DNA of 38,767 nucleotides from an uncultured Geobacter sp. (lineage in GTDB: Bacteria > Desulfobacterota > Desulfuromonadia > Geobacterales > Geobacteraceae): NCBI GenBank assembly GCA_903915655.1, contig CAIWTU010000152.1, positions 1 through 38,767 of the forward strand. Reading direction: 5' to 3'. Numbering within the stretch: the stretch's first letter is position 1; the number at the start of each line of letters is the position of its first letter. This document shows, piece by piece, positions 1 through 7,874 of the stretch. Position numbers and translations under genes: made by a program. The notes beneath the pieces are model-generated. The model worked only from the letters and a program-made list of their open reading frames with translations. It ran no database searches and was not told the DNA's origin.

Positions 1-64
1 AAGCCCCTCTGGGCCGATGGTACTGCATGGGTAGCTGTGTGGGAGAGTAGGTCGCTGCCGAGAT
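1..64 (+). rRNA. rrf: 5S ribosomal RNA, 3' part (cut by window start)
   Basis: The first bases match the 3' half of a bacterial 5S rRNA: the segment GGCCGATGGTACTGC, then GTGGGAGAGTAGGTCGCTGCC, which is the conserved loop E / helix IV to 3' strand of helix I. The 5' half lies outside the window, so helix I cannot be checked and the 3' end is placed only to within a few bases. A strong terminator follows at once, as expected for the last gene of an rRNA operon. Confidence 0.9.
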
Positions 65-71
65 TTAATTA

Positions 72-115
72 AACAAGCCCGCCCGATTCATTTCGCGCGG
101 GCTTGTTGCTTTTAT
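72..115 (+). terminator. Rho-independent terminator of the rRNA operon, probably bidirectional
   Basis: An 11-bp perfect stem (72-82 AACAAGCCCGC with 97-107 GCGGGCTTGTT) and a 14-base loop are followed by a T-rich tract (108-117). Read on the other strand, the same stem is followed by a TTTAATTAAAT tract. It can therefore also stop transcription coming from bioA, whose stop codon lies about 60 bases away and whose gene converges on this site. Confidence 0.88.
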
Positions 116-165
116 TTTACGTAAACTATTTTTGCGGAATTTAAAATCTCACCGCAGTATGTACT

Positions 166-1533
166 TCAACCCGTAATTTCCCTGATTGATCCCCCGATAC
201 CATCCATAAGGAAGTCAAGTTCTTCAATCGAAATTGATAGCGGCGGGAAGATTACTATTACATTGCCGAGCGGACGCAGGAAAAGCCCCTTTTTTCTCGC
301 ATCGAGACAGACCTGTACGCCAATTCTTTCGTCCCACGCGAACGGTCTCTTAGTTTTTTTATCTTCAACAAGTTCGATCCCGGCAACCATTCCCCTCTGG
401 CGTATATTCCCGACATGATTTAATTTGTTAAGCTCTGTAAGCCTTCTTGCCAGATGGTCGATTTTTTCCGGGAGTTCTTCGAGTAAACCGGTCTTCTCGA
501 AAAGGTCGAGACTTGCCAGTGCGGCTGCGCACGCTATCGGATTGCCTGTAAATGTGTGGCCGTGAAAAAATGTCTTTAATTCTTTGTACTCACCAAGGAA
601 GGCATCGTAAACCTTGCGATTTGTCATTGTCGCTGCGAGAGGGAGGTAACCTGCGGTTATCCCTTTTGAAAGAGCCATAATATCTGGGGTCACACCTTCC
701 TGTTGACAGGCGAACATGACGCCTGTTCTGCCAAAACCGACGGCAACTTCATCGGCTATCATCAGAATGTCATACCTGTTACAGAGTTCACGTATTTCCC
801 TGATAAAACCGTCAGGTTGAACAATCATTCCCCCGGCACCCTGTATCAACGGCTCGATCACGAGTCCGGCTGTTTCCTCGGCATGCTCCGCCATAAGGCG
901 TTCCAGTTCCTGGAGGCAAAATCTTTCACAGCTGTCGCCTGATCCGTTTCCCCCCATTTCGCAACGGTAACAGTAGGGAGAGGGTGCCTGTATGGTCGGG
1001 AAGAGGAGGGGACGGAATACTTCATGAAAAATATCGATCCCACCCACGCTGACTGCGCCGAGGGTATCCCCGTGATAGGCATTTTTGAATGTTATGAATT
1101 TTGTCTTTCCTCCGTAATTACCTTTCCGCTGCTGCTGATACTGGAAGGCCATCTTTATTGCGACCTCAACAGCCGTAGATCCGTTGTCAGAGTAAAAGAC
1201 CTTGCAGAGTCCGGCGGGGGCGATATCGACAAGCCTTTTGGCAAGGATCGCCGACTTGTCGTTTGCCAGGCCGAGCAGCGTGGAATGTTCCAGCTTATCC
1301 ACCTGGGCTTTAATCGCATCATTGATCTCTTTTCGACAGTGGCCGTGCAGATTGGTCCAGAGCGAAGCAACCCCGTCCAGGTAGCGGTTGCCGTTCGTAT
1401 CGAACAGGTAAGAGCCCTTCCCCTCGGAAATAACGATGGGGGGCTCCTCCTCCCATTCCTTCATCTGGGTAAACGGGTGCCAGACAAAGTCGAGGTCATA
1501 GCTCTGCAAGGTGGAACTGTCCATGTCACTCAA
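166..1533 (-). CDS. bioA: Adenosylmethionine-8-amino-7-oxononanoate aminotransferase (DAPA synthase)
   Basis: This PLP-dependent class III aminotransferase converts KAPA to 7,8-diaminopelargonate in biotin synthesis, normally with SAM as amino donor. Visible marks are the HPFTQM motif at residues 19-24 typical of BioA, Asp261 in the IADEV segment that contacts the PLP nitrogen, and Lys290 in ALSKGIT as the Schiff-base lysine. The length, 455 aa, is usual. A four-Cys stretch at about 188-206 (CYRCEMGG then SCERFC) is an insertion I cannot explain functionally. Start choice: the TTG at 1531-1533 lies 7 bases after AAGGAG (1541-1546) and overlaps the end of bioD. The ATG at 1522-1524 has a 16-base spacing and is less likely. 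It is the last gene of bioB-bioD-bioA. Confidence 0.93.
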   Translation of the reverse strand: MSDMDSSTLQSYDLDFVWHPFTQMKEWEEEPPIVISEGKGSYLFDTNGNRYLDGVASLWTNLHGHCRKEINDAIKAQVDKLEHSTLLGLANDKSAILAKRLVDIAPAGLCKVFYSDNGSTAVEVAIKMAFQYQQQRKGNYGGKTKFITFKNAYHGDTLGAVSVGGIDIFHEVFRPLLFPTIQAPSPYCYRCEMGGNGSGDSCERFCLQELERLMAEHAEETAGLVIEPLIQGAGGMIVQPDGFIREIRELCNRYDILMIADEVAVGFGRTGVMFACQQEGVTPDIMALSKGITAGYLPLAATMTNRKVYDAFLGEYKELKTFFHGHTFTGNPIACAAALASLDLFEKTGLLEELPEKIDHLARRLTELNKLNHVGNIRQRGMVAGIELVEDKKTKRPFAWDERIGVQVCLDARKKGLFLRPLGNVIVIFPPLSISIEELDFLMDGIGGSIREITG

Positions 1534-2251
1534 TATTGAACTCCTTCAACAAGATGTTTGCGAGTGGCTCTCCCCGGAGAACCAACGCCAGTTTTTCTAC
1601 CATGTCGGTATCATTGTACCCCTCCAGATGGGGTAATATCCCAAGAACAGGATCTCCCGAGAGTTTGGAAATCATCCCGGCGGCGTACTTTTCGACAGGA
1701 CCTGCGGAGTCCGGGTACTGGTTCATAATGATACCTGAGACCTCAATCCCCATTTTTTTGGCGCAGAAGCTTGTAAGCAGCGTATGATTGACGGTTCCGA
1801 GATTAGGGCGTGTGACTATTATGAGCGGGAGTTGCAGAGAGAGAACCAGATCAGCGATAGACAGCTTTTCTGTAAGAGGAGCAAGGAGACCTCCTGCACC
1901 CTCCACCAGCATAAAATCGTGCGCAGTTTCCAGGCGTTTATAGGCCTGCGCTATGTTTTCAAACAGGATCTCTACACCTTCCAGCGATGCGGCTACAGAA
2001 GGGGCAAGGGGAGCTTTCAGCAGGTAAGGAGCAATATCGGCATCACGGGCAGTGCACGAACTTGCCCATTTCAGCAACTCGGCATCTTCGGAGACAGGTT
2101 TGCCTCCTCGCAAAACAGATCCGCTGGTGACAGGCTTCATAACTCCTGTGGATATTCCGCGGTTGTGCAAAAACCTTGCAATAGCCGCAGTGGTGATGGT
2201 TTTCCCGACAGCTGTATCTGTTCCGGTTATAAAAAAACCGCGCTTTTTCAT
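1526..2251 (-). CDS. bioD: Dethiobiotin synthetase
   Basis: This ATP-dependent carboxylase closes the ureido ring of diaminopelargonate to give dethiobiotin. The protein is 241 aa, the usual size. The P-loop GTDTAVGKT is at residues 10-18, Lys39 lies in the MKPVTSG segment, and the VEGAGG motif (Glu117) supplies Mg2+/ATP-site residues. It is translationally coupled on both sides: its ATG shares the four bases ATGA with the bioB stop (2248-2251), and its own stop lies inside the start region of bioA. This confirms a bioB-bioD-bioA operon. Confidence 0.95.
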   Translation of the reverse strand: MKKRGFFITGTDTAVGKTITTAAIARFLHNRGISTGVMKPVTSGSVLRGGKPVSEDAELLKWASSCTARDADIAPYLLKAPLAPSVAASLEGVEILFENIAQAYKRLETAHDFMLVEGAGGLLAPLTEKLSIADLVLSLQLPLIIVTRPNLGTVNHTLLTSFCAKKMGIEVSGIIMNQYPDSAGPVEKYAAGMISKLSGDPVLGILPHLEGYNDTDMVEKLALVLRGEPLANILLKEFNIE

Positions 2252-3231
2252 TGCTCTGCCGGAGTTAGTCCGAGATCGAGCAGCATTTGCCAGTCGTCCA
2301 GAGGGGCCCGACCGGACGTGGTCAGATAATTACCGATCATCGTTCCACTCGCTCCGGCAAAAAACATCCAGGATTGGAGATCACGGAGGTTTTTTTCCCG
2401 TCCGCCGCAGACTGAGATCTGCTTGTCTGGCAGTATAAAGCGATAGAGGGCAATGATCCTAAGGCATTCCATTGGTGTAAGGTAATCGGCGTCAGCCAGT
2501 TTTGTCCCCTCAATCGGATTGAGAAAATTGATCGGAACAGAATCGACACCCATCTCACGCAGGGTAAAGGCGAGCTCGACCCGCTGTGCGCGTGATTCTC
2601 CCATACCGAAGATACCGCCGCTGCATACTTTCAGACCGGCCTGTTTGACAGCCTTTAAGGTTTCCAGGTCATCATCATATGCGTGCGTGGTGCAGATGTT
2701 CGGAAAGAAACTGCGGGCGGTCTCGAGATTATGATGATACTTCTCCATGCCTGCCTCTTTGAGAATTGAAGCGATTTCAAGGTTGATGACGCCGAGGGAG
2801 CATGCCGGCGGGATGCCTGTTTCTTCTCTTATCCGGGTCAACGCCTGGCGGATACGCTCAAGTTCTTCACCCTGCCGTATACCTGAACCGCTGGTGACAA
2901 TCCCGTAACAGCCGGAACCTTCTGATTCGGCTCTGATGGCGCCGGAGACTATCTCTTCTTCCTCCACCAGCGGAAAGAGAGGCGCATTTGTCGTGTGATG
3001 GACCGACTGTGCGCAAAATGAGCAGTTCTCTGGACAGAGCCCAGATTTGGCGTTAATGATAGAGCAGAGATGTATCCGGTTGCCAAAGAAGTGGTTCCTC
3101 AGCTGATTTGCATGTGAAAAAAAGGATATTGTTTCGGAATCTGGAAGATTTGCCAATTCAAGCGCCTCTTCGTAAGAAATGTTGTTTCCTGCAAGAATCC
3201 GTTCTACAAGTTCAGTCAGTAAAATTTTCAA
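2248..3231 (-). CDS. bioB: Biotin synthase (radical SAM)
   Basis: This radical SAM enzyme inserts sulfur into dethiobiotin. The radical-SAM cysteines are in CPENCSFC (Cys66, Cys70, Cys73). Cys108, Cys144 and Cys203 together with Arg278 (CGGRE segment) sit at spacings that fit the ligands of the second, sacrificial 2Fe-2S cluster in E. coli BioB. The length is 327 aa, as expected. The start is taken at a TTG (3229-3231) because GGGAG (3238-3242) lies 6 bases upstream and no ATG is suitably placed. It is the first gene of the bio operon. No BirA-type operator palindrome could be recognised in the 95 bases upstream. Confidence 0.95.
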   Translation of the reverse strand: MKILLTELVERILAGNNISYEEALELANLPDSETISFFSHANQLRNHFFGNRIHLCSIINAKSGLCPENCSFCAQSVHHTTNAPLFPLVEEEEIVSGAIRAESEGSGCYGIVTSGSGIRQGEELERIRQALTRIREETGIPPACSLGVINLEIASILKEAGMEKYHHNLETARSFFPNICTTHAYDDDLETLKAVKQAGLKVCSGGIFGMGESRAQRVELAFTLREMGVDSVPINFLNPIEGTKLADADYLTPMECLRIIALYRFILPDKQISVCGGREKNLRDLQSWMFFAGASGTMIGNYLTTSGRAPLDDWQMLLDLGLTPAEQ

Positions 3232-3326
3232 AAAATTCTCCCATATGCTCTGGAAATCGTGAACAAATCATCAACCGCCCTCGCGTTGAGAGCCAGCGTA
3301 GCACTTCAGTATGGCCTTCAGGTATT

Positions 3327-3839
3327 TTACGGGTAGAGTGAGGAAAAATGGCTCTGAGTGGGTAGGATGGTGCGAATATCTACTGTTTCGGCCGTTACGG
3401 CGCCATTTTCAATCGATAGCAGGGCAAAACTTTGCAGGCGAGAGTTCTTCCCCATCTCCCCCGGATTTATGTAGAGAACGCCGTTAAGGTTCTGGACCAC
3501 CGGGCGGTGAGTATGGCCGTAAAGCACCAGATCGGCCTCCTCCCGTTTGGCCCTCCGTTGGATCAGGTTCAGTCCGTTTTTGACCATAAACTGGTCACCA
3601 TGGGAAAGAAGACATTTATTGCCGTCGATCATCGTTATGATCAATTCCGGATATTTCTTCGCCATATCACAGTTGCCTGACAACTTGATAATCTCCCGCC
3701 CAAGGGCAAGTTCTATCATTTCCGCATCATCAGACGTATCACCGAGATGGATGATATAATCCGGGGAATCAAGTGACTCCAGCGCCTTGACGGCGAGGGG
3801 ATAATTCCCGTGGGTATCGGAGAGTATCGCTAATTTCAT
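3327..3839 (-). CDS. Small metallophosphoesterase of the YfcE/MJ0936 family
   Basis: The 170-aa protein belongs to the calcineurin-like phosphoesterases of the YfcE/MJ0936 group, which hydrolyse phosphodiesters with two divalent metals. The physiological substrate is not known from sequence. Metal-site motifs are all present: DTHGN (Asp8, His10), GD (Asp34), GNCD (Asn56), SHGD (His80) and GHTH (His109, His111). The start is the ATG at 3837-3839. A TTG 21 bases further upstream would only add residues before the first beta strand. It lies upstream of bioB on the same strand with a 95-base gap, and its upstream region is shared with the divergent sppA. Confidence 0.85.
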   Translation of the reverse strand: MKLAILSDTHGNYPLAVKALESLDSPDYIIHLGDTSDDAEMIELALGREIIKLSGNCDMAKKYPELIITMIDGNKCLLSHGDQFMVKNGLNLIQRRAKREEADLVLYGHTHRPVVQNLNGVLYINPGEMGKNSRLQSFALLSIENGAVTAETVDIRTILPTQSHFSSLYP

Positions 3840-3884
3840 GAATGCAGGATACCAGAACAAATCTCCCCGTCAAGATGAAAAAAC

Positions 3885-3912
3885 TTGAGAATTCAGAATA
3901 GCGATATATACT
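3885..3912 (+). promoter_or_regulatory. Predicted sigma-70-type promoter for sppA
   Basis: TTGAGA (3885-3890), a 16-base spacer and TATACT (3907-3912) lie in the divergent intergenic region about 90 bases ahead of the sppA ATG. This is a match by eye only. Confidence 0.5.
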
Positions 3913-3999
3913 TTATTTTTATAGGATGAACCGGGTTACAAGTGCGCTCTGCCCTTCCCTGATTTGGTCCGGATACTACCTTTGATCTGAGGGGATTAG

Positions 4000-4899
4000 A
4001 TGAAAATGCGACCAGTTTTAATCTCAATAGTTATCCTGGCTGCGGTTGTTTTTCTTTTCGTCATCTCGCTCTTTATTGCCCACTTCTTCAAGGGTGGCCA
4101 GGGGGGGGTGGTGGCAGGGCCATCTGTCGCTGTCCTGGTGGTAAAGGGGATTATCCTTGACTCGAGCGAAACGATAAAGCAGTTGCATGATTTCAGGAAG
4201 AATAAAAATGTGAAGGCCGTTGTGCTCCGGATAGATTCTCCCGGCGGGGTTGTTGCCCCTGCTCAGGAAATTTACGAAGAGGTAAAGAAGCTAGCAGCAA
4301 AGAAAACGGTGGTAGTCTCCATGGGTAGCGTGGCAGCCTCCGGTGGGTACTACATAGCTGCCCCGGCAAACAGGATATTTGCAAACCCCGGAACGGTAAC
4401 CGGTAGCATCGGTGTCCTGATGAAACTTTCCAATATCGAAGGGCTCCTTGGCCGGATCGGTCTGAAGTCTTTTATCCTGAAGAGCGGGAGGTTCAAGGAT
4501 GCCGGATCTCCACTCCGACCGATGACCAGGGAAGAACGGGCCATCATGCAGAGTGTCATAGATAGTATGCATGGCCAGTTTATCAGGGCGGTTGCCGAGG
4601 GGAGGAAACTGCCGCTAGAAGCGGTTACACGCCTTGCCGATGGGCGAATATTTTCCGGGGAGCAGGCGCTGAAGCTGAAACTGGTCGACAGGTTGGGGAA
4701 TCTCCAGGATGCCGTGACAGAGGCAGGCAAGTTGGCCGGTATAAAAGGTGAACCAGAGGTCATATACCCGCCGGAAAAAAAGAGCTTCCTGCGTGACCTG
4801 CTGATTGAGGGGCTGGCCGGAACCGTCGGCGGCTTGGTCGGACTGGAACCAGGGGTAAATGCCCGGTATGAAATCGAAGGGGTAAGGGTTCTTCAATGA
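4000..4899 (+). CDS. sppA: Signal peptide peptidase SppA, short (36K) type
   Basis: This is a membrane-anchored serine protease of family S49 that degrades signal peptides left in the membrane. One N-terminal membrane segment (about residues 5-30) is followed by the protease domain. The catalytic Ser114 is in the AASGGYY motif and the general-base Lys166 in SGRFKDAGS. The 52-residue distance is the same as in the Bacillus enzyme. At 299 aa it is the one-domain form and not the 67K E. coli form. GAGGGG lies 5 bases before the ATG. A G8 run (4101-4108) encodes part of a Gly-rich linker. A gap of about 350 bases follows. Confidence 0.92.
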   Translation: MKMRPVLISIVILAAVVFLFVISLFIAHFFKGGQGGVVAGPSVAVLVVKGIILDSSETIKQLHDFRKNKNVKAVVLRIDSPGGVVAPAQEIYEEVKKLAAKKTVVVSMGSVAASGGYYIAAPANRIFANPGTVTGSIGVLMKLSNIEGLLGRIGLKSFILKSGRFKDAGSPLRPMTREERAIMQSVIDSMHGQFIRAVAEGRKLPLEAVTRLADGRIFSGEQALKLKLVDRLGNLQDAVTEAGKLAGIKGEPEVIYPPEKKSFLRDLLIEGLAGTVGGLVGLEPGVNARYEIEGVRVLQ

Positions 4900-5246
4900 T
4901 GCTGTGGCGATGCGTCGCTCAACGGTTCCCGTAGAAAGGGTCGGCCTGGTAATTGGCTAAAATTAATATTAGTGCGCTTTTCGCACAGCAGGTAAATGGG
5001 TTATAAATAACAGACTGCAAAAGGTTCTTCATCAGCTTTTCTTGGCGCATCTCGACGAGGGGTGCTTTGGAGTGTGGCACTTTTACCGGAAGGCTCCAAA
5101 TCTTCTCTTAAAATCAGCGTACCGCAGGCGGGTAGTTGCCTGTATTTATTGTAAATTTTTTGATATGCAGGGGCAATCTGTTATTTCCCGTATTTCTTTA
5201 ATTATCTTCGGGAACAACGATGCTCCCAAATGAAGGAGGCAGTCAG
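4900..5246. other. Intergenic region without a recognised gene
   Basis: I see no convincing gene here. A short reading frame at 5042-5233 has no ribosome-binding site and no recognisable motif. Two weak hairpins are present: GTGCG/CGCAC (4972-4986) and CAGGC/GCCTG (5125-5142), the second followed by an AT-rich tract. Either could be a weak terminator or part of the leader of the next gene, but neither is strong enough to call. The region is more AT-rich than its neighbours and probably holds the promoter of the sugar dehydratase gene. Confidence 0.4.
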
Positions 5247-7271
5247 ATGGAAAAGTTTTTCTTACAAAGGCGTGTCAGTTGCATTGCTTTTGTCAAATTG
5301 TTTATTATCGCCTCGGCCTTTATTCTGGCGTTCCTTCTTCGATTCGAATTCAAGATGAGCGACAGCGAATGGGAAGTTCTCTTTCAACTCCTCCCTGCCG
5401 TTATCATTATTAAATTCGCGGTCTTCTGGAAAATGGGACTCGGGCAGGGGTGGTGGCGTTATGTCTCGCTCACGGATGTGGTCCGTATCCTCAAGGCAAA
5501 CCTGATGGCCTCGGCCGCTTTCCTTCTCTACGTACTCTTAATCTACAAAATGCAGAATATATCCCGTTCTGTGCTGATTCTGGATTTCATACTCTCTCTT
5601 CTCATGTCCTGTGGCGTTCGTTTCGCTAGCAGAATTTTACGAGAGAATTTAATCCCTTTCAAGACTGCTTCTGATAAAGATTTGAAACGGATTCTTGTTG
5701 TAGGCGCAGGGAGTGCAGGTCAGATGATTGTGCGGGAGACAAGACAGAATCCATCTCTGAATATTTTTGTTGCTGGATTTATAGACGATGACCCAAATAA
5801 GAGGGATGGACGTTTCCAGGGGGTCAAGGTGATCGGTACCAGCAATGATATAGCGCCGGTTTGTCAAAAAGAAAAAATTGATGAGATTGTTATTGCTATC
5901 CCTTCCGTTTCCGGGCATCAACTGCGACCCATAGTCGAGAGATGTCAGGAGACAGGACTTCCATTCAAAACGCTGCCGAGCGTGGGAGACCTTATCGATG
6001 GAACCGCTACGTTGGAACAGGTTCGCGATGTTGACCTGAATGATCTTCTTGGACGGGAACCTGTCCGACTCGATATGGAACAGATAAGCAGGTTTCTGCG
6101 GGGGAAGAAGATCCTCGTTACCGGAGCCGCCGGGAGTATAGGTAGTGAAACCTGCCGTCAGGTGGCTCTTTTCGAACCGGCTGAAATGATGCTGTTCGAT
6201 AATGCCGAGACCCCCTTGTTTTTCATAGAAAATGAGCTGGCTGAAAAATTCCCGGATCTTGCAATAAATGTCATAATTGGTGATGTCCGAAACCGGCACA
6301 GCGTTCAGACTCTCTTCGAGGATTTCATGCCGGACGTGGTTTTCCACGCAGCAGCCTACAAGCATGTTCCGATGATGGAAGCCAATCCCGCCGTTGCCGT
6401 GATCAACAATGTCCATGGGACAAGGATTGTCGCGGATGCGGCCCATGCTGCCGGTGTGGGCGTTTTTGTCATGATTTCGACGGACAAGGCCGTAAATCCG
6501 ACCAATGTCATGGGGGCAACGAAGAGAGCTGCGGAGTTGTATGTGCAAAATCTCGCACTGATGAGCGGAACCCACTTTGTGACGGTTCGCTTTGGCAATG
6601 TCCTAGGGAGCAATGGGAGCGTGGTTCCCATTTTCAAGGAGCAGATAGGCAAAGGAGGTCCGGTCAAGGTAACCCATCCGGATGTTACCCGCTTTTTCAT
6701 GACTATTCCGGAGGCGACCCAGCTGGTCCTGCAGGCAGGGAGCATGGGGCAGGGTGCGGAAATTTTTATCCTGGATATGGGTGAACCGGTCAAGATCTTA
6801 GCCCTTGCGGAAGAGCTTATACGGTTGTCGGGGTTTCGTCCCTACAAGGATATAGACATCCATTTTACCGGATTGCGTCCGGGGGAAAAGATGTACGAGG
6901 AGCTCCTACTTACTGATGAGGGGGTGGCGCCCACCAGCCACGAGAAGATTATGATAGCCAGCGCAACCGTATGCAACTGGGAGGTGCTGAACTCTCTGCT
7001 GGACAGTCTTGTCAAGAGCGCAAGGCTGCTGGATGTAAATTCGGTTCTGGCGACGCTCCAGGAGATTGTCCCCGAATATCGGGTGCAGGGAAGGTTGTAT
7101 GTTGCGGGGAAATCGGGTGGGGAGGCGCAGCTTATTGGAAGCCGTCTTTCGGAAAGAGACCGGTCACCCCTGAAGACGCCTGGCCCCTTGTCGGGGCGGG
7201 TTCTGCCCAGGGGGGGATCCATTCCTTCAGCTTTTCTGGCTGCAGATAGTTTCAGGGGCGCCCCGAGATAG
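5247..7271 (+). CDS. Membrane-bound nucleotide-sugar 4,6-dehydratase (CapD/PglF/WbpM family)
   Basis: The 674-aa protein is of the polysaccharide-biosynthesis family that makes UDP-4-keto-6-deoxy-HexNAc for glycan or O-antigen sugars. Four membrane helices (about 14-32, 48-62, 83-101, 107-124) precede two Rossmann units: GAGSAG at 153-158 and GAAGSIG at 293-299. The catalytic region reads STDK (411-414) and MGATK (422-426), so the SDR Tyr is replaced by Met, the hallmark of this subgroup. The start is the ATG at 5247 because AAGGAGG lies 7 bases before it. An in-frame ATG 27 bases upstream has no such site. The last 60 residues are Pro/Gly/Arg-rich and look like a poorly conserved tail. No other glycan genes lie next to it. 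Confidence 0.9.
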   Translation: MEKFFLQRRVSCIAFVKLFIIASAFILAFLLRFEFKMSDSEWEVLFQLLPAVIIIKFAVFWKMGLGQGWWRYVSLTDVVRILKANLMASAAFLLYVLLIYKMQNISRSVLILDFILSLLMSCGVRFASRILRENLIPFKTASDKDLKRILVVGAGSAGQMIVRETRQNPSLNIFVAGFIDDDPNKRDGRFQGVKVIGTSNDIAPVCQKEKIDEIVIAIPSVSGHQLRPIVERCQETGLPFKTLPSVGDLIDGTATLEQVRDVDLNDLLGREPVRLDMEQISRFLRGKKILVTGAAGSIGSETCRQVALFEPAEMMLFDNAETPLFFIENELAEKFPDLAINVIIGDVRNRHSVQTLFEDFMPDVVFHAAAYKHVPMMEANPAVAVINNVHGTRIVADAAHAAGVGVFVMISTDKAVNPTNVMGATKRAAELYVQNLALMSGTHFVTVRFGNVLGSNGSVVPIFKEQIGKGGPVKVTHPDVTRFFMTIPEATQLVLQAGSMGQGAEIFILDMGEPVKILALAEELIRLSGFRPYKDIDIHFTGLRPGEKMYEELLLTDEGVAPTSHEKIMIASATVCNWEVLNSLLDSLVKSARLLDVNSVLATLQEIVPEYRVQGRLYVAGKSGGEAQLIGSRLSERDRSPLKTPGPLSGRVLPRGGSIPSAFLAADSFRGAPR

Positions 7272-7400
7272 ATCTGTCAAGATTTTCGAAACACCAGGCA
7301 CGATTTTGCCTTCTATCAGGCGACCCTCTCGCCAGCTGATTTATCTGCGGGGGGAGACAACCGGCGTTTGATGGATCGAATCTATCCTTGGGAGGAACGT

Positions 7401-7733
7401 ATGAGAGAGAAGAAGGGAATAGCTGTCGCGGATGTACAGATTTTAACTGACCTGATTGCCTATCAGGATGACGCCGTAGTCAGCAAAACCCTGCTTGACA
7501 GGGGGATAGGAACGATCACCCTCTTCGCTTTTGATCTGGGGCAGGGGTTGAGCGAGCACACGGCTCCATACGATGCCTTTCTGCAGGTGACGGATGGCGA
7601 GGCCGAAGTTACCATATCAGGGAAAAGTTTTGCACTGCAGGCAGGACAGATGATCATAATGCCGGCCAACGAACCGCATGCGCTCAAGGCGGTCAAAAGA
7701 TTCAAAATGCTTCTGGTTATGATCCGGGCATAG
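7401..7733 (+). CDS. Small cupin-domain protein
   Basis: The 110-aa protein consists of a single cupin (conserved beta-barrel) domain. Motif 1 spans residues 51-70 (SEHTAPYDAF then GEAEV) with His53, and motif 2 is the PANEPHAL segment with His93. Proteins of this kind bind a metal and may be sensors, isomerases or dioxygenases, and the sequence does not decide which. The ATG at 7401 is chosen because GGGAGGA lies just 5 bases upstream. An in-frame ATG 33 bases earlier has no site. It lies alone between the sugar dehydratase and the dnaE promoter. Confidence 0.8.
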   Translation: MREKKGIAVADVQILTDLIAYQDDAVVSKTLLDRGIGTITLFAFDLGQGLSEHTAPYDAFLQVTDGEAEVTISGKSFALQAGQMIIMPANEPHALKAVKRFKMLLVMIRA

Positions 7734-7772
7734 CCTCTTTCCTTTTCATTCTTTATTCTCTATTCCCCTTTC

Positions 7773-7802
7773 TTGACATGACTTCTGCATTCATGGCATA
7801 AT
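7773..7802 (+). promoter_or_regulatory. Predicted sigma-70-type promoter for dnaE
   Basis: A perfect TTGACA (7773-7778), an 18-base spacer and CATAAT (7797-7802) lie about 70 bases ahead of the dnaE start. The site separates dnaE from the cupin gene. Confidence 0.6.
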
Positions 7803-7874
7803 TCAGCCGGTTTCAGCCGAAATAGACGGGGGCCGTTTTAAGTCGCGGCTTCCCCGATTGTTTGCAAAGGACGT

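Noticed and set aside
1024-1539. 171-codon plus-strand open frame opposite bioA
   Set aside because: It lies wholly antisense to a clear bioA gene, has no motif and no ribosome-binding site. It is a shadow of the coding strand.
5042-5233. 63-codon frame in the gap before the sugar dehydratase gene
   Set aside because: No ribosome-binding site, no motif, and it overlaps the likely leader of the next gene.
5649-6575. 308-codon minus-strand open frame opposite the sugar dehydratase
   Set aside because: Antisense to a well-supported gene, with a composition unlike a real protein and no start signal.
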